In this document: positions 33,682 to 42,737 of the stretch, one piece after another
How positions within the stretch are numbered: the stretch's first letter is position 1
Layout of the letters: each line of letters begins with the position of its first letter
Source of the DNA: Flavobacteriales bacterium
GTDB taxonomy: Bacteria; Bacteroidota; Bacteroidia; Flavobacteriales_E; Vicingaceae
DNA length: 64,000 bases
Direction: 5' to 3'
Assembly (NCBI GenBank): GCA_905339165.1
Contig: CAJPFH010000005.1
Location: 1 to 64,000, forward strand
Notes under the pieces: model-generated
Database searches by the model: none
What the model was told of the DNA's origin: nothing
The model's input: the letters and a program-made list of their open reading frames with translations, nothing else
Made by a program: the position numbers and the translations under genes

Positions 33682-35715
33682 TTAAATTTTTACTCCTATT
33701 AAGAGTACATCATCTACTTGGTCGTAATCTTTTTTCCATTGGTAGAAAGTATTTTCAATAATTTGCAACTGTTCGTTTATTTCTTTATGGGCAATAGAAG
33801 TTAATAAGTTACGAAGAGGTTTATACATAAATTTCTTTCCCTTTGTTCCTCCCATTTGGTCAGCATATCCATCAGAAAAAATATATACGCAATCACCTTT
33901 TTTTAATTTAAATGTATGGTTTGTATAAATGTCTATGATGCCGTCCGAATTAATACCAATAGGAGATTTATCTGCTTTTGTTTCCAGTAATTCAATCCCC
34001 TTTTCACCGGTAGTAACAATGTATAATGGGTTTTGCACACCGGCATATTGCAATTCTAATGTATTTGGATTAAAGCAGCATAATGCAAGGTCCATTCCAT
34101 CTTTAACTTTACTTCCATAGTCCGACTGGCGAAGCGTTTTATTTACGCCCCAGTCTAAAAAACCTAAAATTTCGGAAGGAGTGGTTTTGCCTTTTTCGTG
34201 AACAGCTTGTGAAATAAGATTAAAGCCCAACACACTCATCATGGCTCCAGGAACACCATGCCCGGTGCAGTCTACAGCCGCAAAATAGATAGAATCATTC
34301 ACTTTATCTACCCAATAAAAATCTCCACTAACAATATCTTTTGGTTTGTAAAAAATAAAGCTATTGGGCAATATTTCATTTACAAAGTTTGTGGGAGGAA
34401 GTATGGCTTCTTGTATTCTTTTAGCGTAATTGATAGAATCTGTAATTTCCTTTTTCTGGAGTAATATTTCCGAGTTTTTTAAGGTGAGTTCTTGGTTCGT
34501 TTTATTTCTAGCTTTATAACGTTGGTAAAATAATCCACCTGAAATAAGCAGTAATAGGATAATAAAACTAGAAGAAAGAAGTAACATTTTATTAGTATGG
34601 TTTTGCAACTCGCTTATTTCCTGTTCTTTTTTTAAAAGATCTATTTCTTTTAAACTTTGGTAATTTTTATATTTTGTTTCAGATTCAGATAGTTTTTCAG
34701 CGAGATCGCTGTTGAATAGGCTATCATTTTTGTTTTCGTATTTTATCCGAATCTCGTATGCTTCTTTGTATTTCCCAAGTAGATAGTACGTGTTAGATAG
34801 TTCTTTGTATATGCTACTTAACAGTTTAGTGGTGCTGTTACTGGATATTTTTTCCTTTGTATTGTTTTTTTCGGCCAATTCCCAGTTTACTAGTGCAGTG
34901 TTTAACAGATCTTCTGCTTTTTTATAGTCTTTTTTATAATTATATACTTCGGCTAAATTTAAACTGTTTAATGCAATGCTAAAAGGGTCATTGTTTTTTA
35001 CGGCAAACTCTAACGCTTTATTCGTGTAAGCTATGGCTGAATCATATTTTTGGTAGATGATATAAAGTGTGGCCATATTTCCGTGTAAAATGGCTATTCC
35101 ATATTCAAAATTCTCTTCTTTGAATATGGCTAATGCTTCATTAAAGGCGTCCTCTGCTTTTTGGTATTCTTTAGTATGTTTATAAGAGATAAATAGATTA
35201 TTTAATAAACGGGCAAGATTTGTTTTGTCGTTTTTTTTTCTCAAAATATCGGCCGATTTTTCATGGTAGAATGTGGCATCTTTATGCAAGTTTAACTGAG
35301 AATAACACATTCCAATATCATTGTACAATCTCGTGGTATTTCCAATAGTTCTATTCGATTCTATGTAATACGTTTCTGCTTTTAAATAATTTTCAATGGC
35401 ATCAACATACATTTGGTAGGTATGGTAGCAGGAGCCCAAAATATTATAAGATCTTGCTAATCCATAATCATACTTTAATTTAGAAGATAGTATTCTGGCC
35501 TCTTCGGCAAATTCAACGCATTTGCTGAAATTATTAGGCATATATGTTTTTGCGATTTGATTGAGAGTTTTTACTTTAAATGTATCATTTTTATGGTGTT
35601 GAAGATCCTTAAACAAACTGTCTAATGTTTTGTCTTGAGCTTTTGCCGTAAATAATGATAAGCAGGCGAGCAGGCTGGCAAAAAACAAGGGTATATTAAT
35701 AGGTGTTTTTTTCAT
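33682..35715 (-). CDS. TPR-containing membrane SpoIIE/PP2C-type protein phosphatase
   Basis: 677 residues. A signal peptide (FTAKAQ) is followed by TPR repeats over about 30-330 (YDYGLARSYNILGSCY, KEYQKAEDAFNEAL), one membrane helix near 372-392 (LLLSSSFIILLLLISGGLF), a coiled coil and a PP2C SpoIIE domain (about 440-677). The metal sites are seen in SGDFYWVDKV, AAVDCTGHGVPGAMM, YIFSDGYADQMGG and the final DDVLLIG. These enzymes dephosphorylate STAS antagonists or other regulators; a periplasmic TPR sensor would pass a signal across the membrane. The ATG overlaps the preceding phosphodiesterase stop by four bases. Confidence 0.9.
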   Translation of the reverse strand: MKKTPINIPLFFASLLACLSLFTAKAQDKTLDSLFKDLQHHKNDTFKVKTLNQIAKTYMPNNFSKCVEFAEEARILSSKLKYDYGLARSYNILGSCYHTYQMYVDAIENYLKAETYYIESNRTIGNTTRLYNDIGMCYSQLNLHKDATFYHEKSADILRKKNDKTNLARLLNNLFISYKHTKEYQKAEDAFNEALAIFKEENFEYGIAILHGNMATLYIIYQKYDSAIAYTNKALEFAVKNNDPFSIALNSLNLAEVYNYKKDYKKAEDLLNTALVNWELAEKNNTKEKISSNSTTKLLSSIYKELSNTYYLLGKYKEAYEIRIKYENKNDSLFNSDLAEKLSESETKYKNYQSLKEIDLLKKEQEISELQNHTNKMLLLSSSFIILLLLISGGLFYQRYKARNKTNQELTLKNSEILLQKKEITDSINYAKRIQEAILPPTNFVNEILPNSFIFYKPKDIVSGDFYWVDKVNDSIYFAAVDCTGHGVPGAMMSVLGFNLISQAVHEKGKTTPSEILGFLDWGVNKTLRQSDYGSKVKDGMDLALCCFNPNTLELQYAGVQNPLYIVTTGEKGIELLETKADKSPIGINSDGIIDIYTNHTFKLKKGDCVYIFSDGYADQMGGTKGKKFMYKPLRNLLTSIAHKEINEQLQIIENTFYQWKKDYDQVDDVLLIGVKI

Positions 35716-36206
35716 TTAGAGCCTAATTCTATTACATCAAGATTAGTAATTTTTTCTTTATCTACACAAAACCGAACCAATGTTTTTACTTTATGAATTC
35801 CGTAGTTGCCTGCTGCTCCAGGATTAATATGCAATAGATTCAGTTTTTTATCGTATATCACTTTTAAAATATGCGAATGCCCACAAATAAACAATTGGGG
35901 AGGATTAAGAAAAAGTTCGAGTTTTACGTATTTTGAATAATTGCCCGGATACCCACCTATGTGTGTAATCCAAATATTTATTTCTTCGCAGGTAAAACGC
36001 AGGTGTTGTTTAAATTGTTTACGTATCTCTGCCCCATCTATATTTCCGTAAACCGCTTTAACAGGTGCAAATGTTGATAAGCTATCTGTAACACTTATAT
36101 TTCCGATGTCTCCGGCATGCCATATTTCATCAGACTCCTTAGCGTATTTCTCAATTTTAGAATCTAAGTAAGAGTGAGTATCCGAAAGCAGTAAAATTTT
36201 TTTCAC
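35712..36206 (-). CDS. YfcE/MJ0936-family metallophosphoesterase
   Basis: 164 residues. Metal-binding motifs of the calcineurin-like family are all present: LLSDTHSYLD, HAGDIGN, YGNIDG and ICGHSHI. Homologues hydrolyse phosphodiester bonds in model substrates; the natural substrate is unknown. Start is GTG at 36206. It overlaps the TPR phosphatase gene (ATGA). Confidence 0.88.
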   Translation of the reverse strand: MKKILLLSDTHSYLDSKIEKYAKESDEIWHAGDIGNISVTDSLSTFAPVKAVYGNIDGAEIRKQFKQHLRFTCEEINIWITHIGGYPGNYSKYVKLELFLNPPQLFICGHSHILKVIYDKKLNLLHINPGAAGNYGIHKVKTLVRFCVDKEKITNLDVIELGSK

Positions 36207-36269
36207 AGGGTATTCGCAAATTATTTTTTTAAAAGTATATATTTTAAAGCAATACTGTAAGCAAAAAGG

Positions 36270-36277
36270 TAATTTTG
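36270..36277 (+). promoter_or_regulatory. Candidate -7 element for truA
   Basis: TAATTTTG, full match to TAnnTTTG, 15 bases before the truA ATG. No -33 TTTG at 19 bases. Confidence 0.4.
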
Positions 36278-36292
36278 ATGCCTTAAGAAATT

Positions 36293-37057
36293 ATGAAAAG
36301 ATTTTTTCTGGAAATTTCGTATGAAGGAACGGCTTACCATGGTTGGCAGATGCAGGCTAATGCTCATAGTGTACAGGCTGAAATAAATAAAGCTCTTTCT
36401 ACCATTTTAAAAGAAGAAATTAATATTGTTGGAGCAGGAAGAACCGATACCGGAGTGCATGCCAAACAGATGTTTGCTCATTTCGATTCCTCAACAGTAT
36501 TAGATTTAAACATTCTTTTGTTTCGCCTTAATTGCGTTACCCCTCCCGATATTTCTTTTGCCTCTGTTTTTCAGGTAAAGGAAAATACCCATGCTCGTTT
36601 TGACGCTCTTTCCAGAACGTACGAATACCACTATATCTTCAAAAAAAATCCTTTTTTAAAAAATCAGGCAGCTCGTTTACATTTTAAACCCGACCTTACC
36701 GTGTTGAACAATACTTCAAAAATTCTGTTTAGCTACAACGATTTTACTTCGTTTAGTAAAACCGGTACACAAGTAAAAACAAATATTTGCAACATCATGG
36801 AGGCATATTGGGAATACAGAAGTCCCGAACATCTTGTTTTTACAATAAAAGCCAATCGCTTTTTACGAAACATGGTGCGAGCGATAACCGGCACCATAAT
36901 ACAAGTGGCTGCAGAAAAAATTACTACTGATGATTTTAAAAAAATTATAGAAAGCAAAAGCCGAAGGCAAGCCGGTGATTCGGTGCATGCCTGCGGATTG
37001 TATTTAACCCAAATAGAATATCCTGAACATATTGTAAATTTGAAACATGAGCGATAA
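36293..37057 (+). CDS. truA: TruA: tRNA pseudouridine(38-40) synthase
   Basis: 254 residues, family-typical length. The catalytic aspartate is in GAGRTDTGVHAKQ (about residue 54), with RFDALSRTYEYHYIF and RFLRNMVRAITGT later. It modifies uridines at 38-40 of the anticodon arm. The stop overlaps the next gene by 11 bases. Confidence 0.94.
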   Translation: MKRFFLEISYEGTAYHGWQMQANAHSVQAEINKALSTILKEEINIVGAGRTDTGVHAKQMFAHFDSSTVLDLNILLFRLNCVTPPDISFASVFQVKENTHARFDALSRTYEYHYIFKKNPFLKNQAARLHFKPDLTVLNNTSKILFSYNDFTSFSKTGTQVKTNICNIMEAYWEYRSPEHLVFTIKANRFLRNMVRAITGTIIQVAAEKITTDDFKKIIESKSRRQAGDSVHACGLYLTQIEYPEHIVNLKHER

Positions 37058-38816
37058 GCAGGGAGTTACAGGAAAAGCATTCGACATACCCCTACTTCTT
37101 AGGGTGCTATCTTATGTAAGGCCCTATAAAAGGGCTTTTTATTTTACTACTTTACTAACGGTAATTCTTGCCTTTTTTGCTCCTATTCGTCCGTGGCTTA
37201 TTAAATATACCATTGATAAGCCTATAGCAGAGGGAGATATGCAACATCTGATACTTTTTACCATTTTAATGGTGGCGCTTCTTGTTATAGAATCGGTGAT
37301 GCAATTTTATCAAACGTATTCCGCAAACAAATTAGGGCAAGATGTGATAAAAGATTTGCGAATACAATTGTTCAGACATATTTTGAGCTTTCGTTTAAAA
37401 TATTTCGACCGCACACCCATCGGTACCTTAGTAACCCGTACGGTTTCTGATATAGAAACTATCTCGGATGTTTTTGCTCAAGGTATTATTGTAATTATTG
37501 GAGATATACTTCAACTTCTCGTTGTGATAATCTTTATGTTTTTATCTGATTGGAAACTTACTCTAATTAGTTTGATTCCTGTTCCCCTTTTAGTAATTGC
37601 TACCTTCCTTTTTAAAAAGGTTATAAAATCAGCTTTTCAAGAAGTGAGAACCCATGTGGCTCGCCTAAATGCCTTCGTGCAGGAGCATGTTACTGGAATG
37701 AGTATTGTGCAGATATTTAACAGAGAGAAGGTTGAAATGGAAAAATTTAAAGAGATTAATAAAAATCACATGAAGGCCCATATTAAAACCATTTGGGCTT
37801 ATTCTGTGTTTTTTCCGGTGGTAGAACTTCTTGCTGCTTTATCTCTGGCTTTGCTGGTATGGTGGGGAACAAAAGGAGTGGTAGAGGGTTACACCAGTTT
37901 TGGAAATTTAGTGGCATTTATTTTATACATATATATGTTGTACCGCCCCATTCGTATGCTTGCCGATAGGTTTAACACCCTACAAATGGGAATGGTTAGT
38001 TCAGAGCGTGTTTTTAAAGTGCTAGATACCAAAGAAGAAATAAAAAATTCAGGAACATTGAGTTCAGAAAATATTCAAGGAGAAATTGAATTTAAAAACG
38101 TATGGTTTGCTTATAACAAAGAAGAGTTTGTACTAAAAGATATTTCCTTTAGAGCCGAAAAAGGAAAAACGCTGGCTTTGATAGGAGCTACCGGAGCAGG
38201 AAAAACTTCTGTAATAAGTTTACTCGGCAGATTTTACGAATACAATCAGGGAGAAATTTTAATAGACGGGAAAAATATCAGAGAATACGAATTGCATTCT
38301 TACCTTTCTTCATTAGCCTTGGTACCACAGGAGGTATTTTTATTTTCCGATACTATTTATAATAATATTACACTAAACAATTCAGAAATTCCCATTGAAG
38401 AAGTTCAGGAAGCGGCTAAAAAAGTGGGAGCTCATGAATTCATTATGAAATTACCTGAAAATTATTTTTTTAATGTTCGAGAAAGGGGGGCTATGCTTTC
38501 GGTAGGGCAACGCCAACTAATTGCTTTTATTAGAGCATACGTTCATAAACCCAAAATACTGATTTTAGACGAAGCGACTTCTAGCATTGATACCGATTCA
38601 GAAAATCTTATACAACACGCCACTAAAGTGATTACTCAAAACAGAACATCTATAATTGTGGCACACCGCTTATCCACCATACAAAATGCCGATAAAATTC
38701 TGGTGTTCGATCATGGTAAAATAGTTGAAGAAGGAAATCATCTTTCTTTATTGAATAAAGAAGAAGGCTATTACAGAAAACTTTATGAGCTGCAATTTAA
38801 AAACAGCGAAGTCTAA
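37047..38816 (+). CDS. ABC exporter, fused membrane and ATPase domains (MsbA-like)
   Basis: 589 residues. A six-helix transmembrane domain (about 25-310) and an ATP-binding domain follow: Walker A IGATGAGKTS, Q-loop LVPQEVFLFSD, signature LSVGQRQLIAF (the usual LSGGQ is changed to LSVGQ), Walker B ILILDEATSSID and the switch IVAHRLSTI. Homodimers of this type move lipids or hydrophobic molecules outward; the substrate is unknown. It overlaps truA by 11 bases. A hairpin plus T-run lies about 75 bases inside the coding region. Confidence 0.92.
   Translation: MSDKQGVTGKAFDIPLLLRVLSYVRPYKRAFYFTTLLTVILAFFAPIRPWLIKYTIDKPIAEGDMQHLILFTILMVALLVIESVMQFYQTYSANKLGQDVIKDLRIQLFRHILSFRLKYFDRTPIGTLVTRTVSDIETISDVFAQGIIVIIGDILQLLVVIIFMFLSDWKLTLISLIPVPLLVIATFLFKKVIKSAFQEVRTHVARLNAFVQEHVTGMSIVQIFNREKVEMEKFKEINKNHMKAHIKTIWAYSVFFPVVELLAALSLALLVWWGTKGVVEGYTSFGNLVAFILYIYMLYRPIRMLADRFNTLQMGMVSSERVFKVLDTKEEIKNSGTLSSENIQGEIEFKNVWFAYNKEEFVLKDISFRAEKGKTLALIGATGAGKTSVISLLGRFYEYNQGEILIDGKNIREYELHSYLSSLALVPQEVFLFSDTIYNNITLNNSEIPIEEVQEAAKKVGAHEFIMKLPENYFFNVRERGAMLSVGQRQLIAFIRAYVHKPKILILDEATSSIDTDSENLIQHATKVITQNRTSIIVAHRLSTIQNADKILVFDHGKIVEEGNHLSLLNKEEGYYRKLYELQFKNSEV
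37118..37145 (+). terminator. Terminator-like hairpin inside the ABC exporter gene
   Basis: AAGGCCCT (37118-37125) pairs with AGGGCTTT (37131-37138) including one G-T pair, with a five-base loop, followed by TTATTTT. Its position early in the coding sequence could attenuate read-through from truA, or be chance. Confidence 0.3.
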
Positions 38817-38823
38817 CGATGAC

Positions 38824-39840
38824 CTACTTTTTTTGAATGGTTTTTTTTAACTCTTCACTTATAAACTCTGCTATTTCTCCGTTTGGAGTGGTATAAATAA
38901 TATAAACACTCATGTTTTTTTCTTTTTCTAAAAAGGCAAGTGTTTTTTCTAAGCCCATTACCATAAAAGCGGTGGCATAGGCATCGGCATCAATACATGT
39001 ATTAGTTACAACCGTTACACTTAAAAGACTGTTTTCTGCAGGATATCCTGTAATAGGATTTATAGTGTGTGAATACTTTTTTCCATTTTTAATGTAGAAT
39101 TTACGATAGTTTCCGGAGGTAGCCATAGCCTTATCAGTGAGTGATATTATGGTAGAGAGTTCTCTTTTATTACTGTTTTCAATAGGTTTGTCTATGCCAA
39201 TTTTCCAATCTTCGCCATTTGCATTTTTACCTTTTGTTTTTATTTCTCCTCCAATCTCTACCATGTAATGGATTATATTGTTTTTTTCTAAATAATCTGC
39301 AATAAGATCAACACTATATCCTTGGGCAATGGCATTAAAATCTAATTGAATACCGGGCATTTTTTTGTACAAGAAAAGGTTTTCTTTTAGCTCCGTATTA
39401 TCTAGTCCTACTAAATGCCGCAGGCTATCAATTATTAAACTGTCGTTTATGGCAATGGTATCTTTGCCGAAGCCCCATGCATTTACAAGCGGAGCTACGG
39501 TGGGGTCAAAAAGTCCGTTTGTTTGTCGGTAAATGATGATTGATTTTTTATAAACTTCAGCCAATAAAGGGTCAACAACCAGACCGGAGTCGGATTGGTT
39601 AAACTTGGAAATAGTCGAATTGGGTTTATAGGTTGACATGGATAAATCAATAGCCATCAAAAGAGAATCTAACTGTGTTTGCAGGCTTACCGAATGCCCG
39701 ATGTAGGTAATGTGGTAGGTGGTGCCTTGTGCATAGCCTTGCAGTTTTACTTCTGTGGGGGCATTATTACATGAGGTTAGTAAGAATGAAAGAATAAACA
39801 GAGTATAATAGCAACCTTTTGATTTTAGTTTTTTTTGCAT
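38824..39840 (-). CDS. apbE: ApbE family FAD:protein FMN transferase
   Basis: 338 residues. It has an N-terminal lipoprotein-type signal (FLLTSC followed by NNAPTEV). The family features AQGTTYHITY, LDFNAIAQGYSVD, GGEIKTKGKN and the metal-site end DADAYATAFMVMG are present. It attaches FMN to target flavoproteins outside the cytoplasmic membrane, for example in Na+-pumping NADH:quinone reductase. It is the last gene of the pyrR operon, four bases after rnz. Confidence 0.92.
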   Translation of the reverse strand: MQKKLKSKGCYYTLFILSFLLTSCNNAPTEVKLQGYAQGTTYHITYIGHSVSLQTQLDSLLMAIDLSMSTYKPNSTISKFNQSDSGLVVDPLLAEVYKKSIIIYRQTNGLFDPTVAPLVNAWGFGKDTIAINDSLIIDSLRHLVGLDNTELKENLFLYKKMPGIQLDFNAIAQGYSVDLIADYLEKNNIIHYMVEIGGEIKTKGKNANGEDWKIGIDKPIENSNKRELSTIISLTDKAMATSGNYRKFYIKNGKKYSHTINPITGYPAENSLLSVTVVTNTCIDADAYATAFMVMGLEKTLAFLEKEKNMSVYIIYTTPNGEIAEFISEELKKTIQKK

Positions 39841-39844
39841 ATTT

Positions 39845-40759
39845 CTAGTCTATAAGAAAAACATTGCCTTCGTTGGCTAGTTCCGTGTTTTCAAATACTT
39901 CTTTGGCTTCGGCAAGTAATGTTTGAAGATTACTATATCGATTCGAAAAATGCCCGATAATTAATTTTTTTACTTCGGCATTTTTAGCAATTTGTGCTGC
40001 TTGTTTGGCCGTAGAGTGAAAGGTGGTTTTTGCTCTTTCTTCTTGTTCATTGGCAAATGTAGCTTCGTGATACAGTAAATTAACTTTTTTGATTTGTTCG
40101 GCAAGGGAAGGCAAATAGGCTGTATCGGAGCAGTAAGCGTAGCCGAGTGAAGGTGGTGCATCAAAAGTGAGAATGTTATTTTTAATTATTTCCTCTTCCG
40201 TTTTTTTATAGTCTTTTCCTAATTTCAATTCGTTGTAAAATTCAAGCGGGATATTATGAGCCATGCAAGTGATTTTGTTTATTTTTTTTGCTTTTCTTTT
40301 TTCTTTAAACAAAAATCCGGTGCAAGGTATTCTGTGGTTTAGAATGAGGGTAGAAACGGTAATGTTTTTATCTTCATAAATGATTTCAGTTTTTTTTGGG
40401 TTAATGGAATAGAAATTTAACTTAAAACGCAAGGTGGTATCTGAAACCTTAAATTGCAAATCAATTATTTCTTTTAGTTCGGCAGGAGCATATAAATTTA
40501 TCTCCGTTTGTCGTCCCAGTAAGTGCATGGTAGAGAGTAGCCCGATTAATCCCAGATAATGGTCGCCATGCAGGTGACTAATAAAAATACATTTAATACG
40601 TTGAATTTTGACTCCGTATTTTCGTAAACGATTTTGAGTTCCCTCTCCGCAATCTATAAGAAACAAGTTTTCGTTGCAATTTAAAATTTGTGCAGAATGA
40701 TTTCTGTTAAGTGCGGGCGAAGCGGAAGAAGAACCCAATATAGTAACGCTAAGTGGCAT
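39845..40759 (-). CDS. rnz: Ribonuclease Z (tRNA 3-prime processing endonuclease)
   Basis: 304 residues, metallo-beta-lactamase fold. The zinc motif is ISHLHGDHYLG; later metal ligands are in YCSDTAYLP and KLIIGHFSNRY. It cuts the 3-prime trailer of tRNA precursors. It follows the STAS gene by one base and precedes apbE by four bases. Confidence 0.93.
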   Translation of the reverse strand: MPLSVTILGSSSASPALNRNHSAQILNCNENLFLIDCGEGTQNRLRKYGVKIQRIKCIFISHLHGDHYLGLIGLLSTMHLLGRQTEINLYAPAELKEIIDLQFKVSDTTLRFKLNFYSINPKKTEIIYEDKNITVSTLILNHRIPCTGFLFKEKRKAKKINKITCMAHNIPLEFYNELKLGKDYKKTEEEIIKNNILTFDAPPSLGYAYCSDTAYLPSLAEQIKKVNLLYHEATFANEQEERAKTTFHSTAKQAAQIAKNAEVKKLIIGHFSNRYSNLQTLLAEAKEVFENTELANEGNVFLID

Positions 40760-40760
40760 T

Positions 40761-41147
40761 TTATTCGGGCAAGTCTTCTCCTAAATCTCTTTCTACTTCT
40801 TCCATAAATATAAAATCTATGGCTTCGTTAAGAGTTGGAGTAATGTTTAAGATGTTTTCGAGTTGTGAAATACGGATTAGTTTTTTTACAGATTCTTGTA
40901 AGCAAGCCACCACAAAAGTGCCTTTATTTTCTTTACACAAACGGTGTGTAATTAATATGGCACTAAGCCCCGATGAGTCGCAAAAACGGGTATTGGATAA
41001 ATCAAAAATAATGTTTCTGAACCCCTCCGAACCCAGCAAAACAATCTGGGCTTTTAATGCGGGGGCGTTGTGTGTATCGAGTTTTTCGATTTCTGTTTTT
41101 ACGATGGCGTAATTTTCTGATTTATTAATTGAAAAAGGTGTTTCCAT
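40761..41147 (-). CDS. STAS domain anti-sigma factor antagonist
   Basis: About 128 residues from the ATG at 41147 (METPFSINKSENY). This start is seven bases after the pyrB stop; the upstream ATG at 41189 lies inside pyrB. The STAS signature is IIFDLSNTRFCDSSGLSAILI, where the serine of DSSG is the site normally phosphorylated by an anti-sigma kinase. It ends with an acidic tail (EEVERDLGEDLPE). No kinase partner is in the window. It lies between pyrB and rnz in one operon. Confidence 0.88.
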   Translation of the reverse strand: METPFSINKSENYAIVKTEIEKLDTHNAPALKAQIVLLGSEGFRNIIFDLSNTRFCDSSGLSAILITHRLCKENKGTFVVACLQESVKKLIRISQLENILNITPTLNEAIDFIFMEEVERDLGEDLPE

Positions 41148-41154
41148 AGTTTTA

Positions 41155-42099
41155 TCACAATGTTGCAGTAGGTTTTGTTTTTCCGGCAAGCAGGTAAAGA
41201 ACAGCCATGCGTATAGCTACTCCGTTTTCAACTTGATTTAAGATGATAGAGTGTTTGCTGTCGGCTACATCGCTGGTTATTTCTACCCCTCTGTTAATAG
41301 GCCCCGGATGCATTATAAGAATTTCTTTATTTAGTTTATTTACTTTTTGAAGGGTTAAACCGTATAACATGCTGTATTCACGGAGAGAAGGGAAGTATTT
41401 TATTTGCTGACGTTCTAATTGAATACGAAGCATCATAGCTACATCGCACCATTGAAGAGCTTTATTTAAATCGGTTTCTGTTTCTACTTGCAAAGAACTA
41501 ATATATTTGGGAAGTAGAGTAGAGGGGCCACAAACTTTTACGTTTGCTCCTAGTTTTTGGAGGCAAAAGATGTTAGACAAGGCTACTCTGGAATGAAGAA
41601 TGTCTCCAACAATTAAAATGTTTTTGTCTTTTAACGTCCCTAATTTTTCTCTTATGGAGTAGGCGTCTAACAATGCTTGTGTAGGGTGTTCGTGAGCTCC
41701 GTCTCCGGCATTTATAATGGTTGCATTTACATTTCTGGATAGAAAGGCAGCCGCACCTGCATTGGGGTGTCGCATCACCAACATATCTACCTTCATAGAT
41801 AAGATGTTGTTTACAGTATCTATTAGTGTTTCTCCTTTTGATACAGAGGAAGATGAAGATGAAAAATTGATGATGTCGGCAGAGAGGCGTTTTTCTGCTA
41901 ATTCAAAAGAAAGTTTAGTTCGTGTAGAGTTTTCAAAAAATAGGTTGCAAATGGTAATGTCGCGTAATGAAGGTACTTTTTTAATGGGTCGGTTTATAAT
42001 TTCTTTGAAATTGTCGGCCGTATTAAAAATAAGTTCTATATCGTCTTTTATAAGGTCTTTAATTCCCAGAAGATGGTTTACGCTTAGTTTATTCATCAC
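41155..42099 (-). CDS. pyrB: Aspartate carbamoyltransferase catalytic chain
   Basis: 314 residues. The carbamoyl-phosphate site ENSTRTKLSFELAEK, the SSSSSVSKGETLIDTV loop, HPTQALLDAYSIRE and MHPGPINRGVEI are present. It makes N-carbamoyl-aspartate, the first committed step of pyrimidine synthesis. No pyrI regulatory chain follows, as is usual for PyrB of the B. subtilis type. The ATG overlaps the pyrR stop by four bases. Confidence 0.95.
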   Translation of the reverse strand: MMNKLSVNHLLGIKDLIKDDIELIFNTADNFKEIINRPIKKVPSLRDITICNLFFENSTRTKLSFELAEKRLSADIINFSSSSSSVSKGETLIDTVNNILSMKVDMLVMRHPNAGAAAFLSRNVNATIINAGDGAHEHPTQALLDAYSIREKLGTLKDKNILIVGDILHSRVALSNIFCLQKLGANVKVCGPSTLLPKYISSLQVETETDLNKALQWCDVAMMLRIQLERQQIKYFPSLREYSMLYGLTLQKVNKLNKEILIMHPGPINRGVEITSDVADSKHSIILNQVENGVAIRMAVLYLLAGKTKPTATL

Positions 42100-42638
42100 T
42101 TTTGCGAGTATAAAAGTATTTGGTCTTTTTTATCGGTTTCTTTCCATTGTACGAGTACTCTTTCTGATTCAATGGTATCTACTTTTTTGCCAACATAGTT
42201 AGCCTGAATGGGTAGATGCCTGGTAAAACGCCTGTCTATAAGAACTAATAATTCTACCAACGAAGGGCGACCAAAGGCGAGCATAGCGTCTAATCCGGCT
42301 CTAATGGTGCGTCCGGTATATAATACATCATCGATTAGGATTACTTTTTTTCCTTCTAAGATGAAATCTATTTCGGTTGGGGTTGGGATCAAAACGCTTT
42401 CTCTTCTTCTAAAATCGTCTCGGTGAAAGGTAATATCTATTTTTCCCTTTTCAATTTTTTTATTACCTGTAATTGTAGTGAGATAAGTATGTATGCGTTG
42501 GGCTACAAAGATGCCTCTGGGTTGCAAGCCTAAAATGGCTGTGTTTGAAAAGTTTCCATGGTTTTCTACAAGTTCGTAGCAGAGTCGTTGTAAAGTAAAC
42601 TCTAATTCCTTGCTGTTTAATATTACTCGTTCTTTCAT
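42096..42638 (-). CDS. pyrR: PyrR: pyr operon regulator / uracil phosphoribosyltransferase
   Basis: 180 residues. The PRPP-binding loop is VILIDDVLYTGRTIRAGLDA and the N-terminal block is LRYELVENHG-like (RLCYELVENHGN). PyrR binds pyr mRNA in Bacillus to control attenuation and also has UPRTase activity. Here the leader between the -7 box and ATG is only about 12 bases, leaving no room for a leader-encoded attenuator. Regulation may be different or absent. Confidence 0.93.
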   Translation of the reverse strand: MKERVILNSKELEFTLQRLCYELVENHGNFSNTAILGLQPRGIFVAQRIHTYLTTITGNKKIEKGKIDITFHRDDFRRRESVLIPTPTEIDFILEGKKVILIDDVLYTGRTIRAGLDAMLAFGRPSLVELLVLIDRRFTRHLPIQANYVGKKVDTIESERVLVQWKETDKKDQILLYSQK

Positions 42639-42650
42639 AAAATACCTCTA

Positions 42651-42658
42651 CAAATATA
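42651..42658 (-). promoter_or_regulatory. -7 element for the pyrR-pyrB-STAS-rnz-apbE operon
   Basis: Minus-strand TATATTTG, full match to TAnnTTTG, 12 bases before the pyrR ATG. It lies after the rpsA terminator, so the operon can start independently of rpsA. Confidence 0.55.
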
Positions 42659-42686
42659 AAAGTTTTTTTTCAGCTTAATAGGAAAT

Positions 42687-42716
42687 AAAAAGCCCGACAA
42701 GTTTGTCGGGCTTTTT
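42687..42716 (-). terminator. Intrinsic terminator after rpsA
   Basis: AAGCCCGACAA and TTGTCGGGCTT form a perfect stem around a very short loop (42690-42713), extended by A/T pairs, with a T-rich run on the downstream side. On the minus strand it follows the rpsA stop by about 22 bases. The symmetry would also let it act on the other strand. It is the only strong intrinsic terminator I see in the window. Confidence 0.85.
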
Positions 42717-42737
42717 ATAAAGTTATTTTTAGGAATT

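Noticed and set aside
42687-42716. PyrR attenuator
   Set aside because: The hairpin lies upstream of the pyrR -7 box and next to the rpsA stop, so it is best read as the rpsA terminator. It stays in the findings only as a shared-element possibility.
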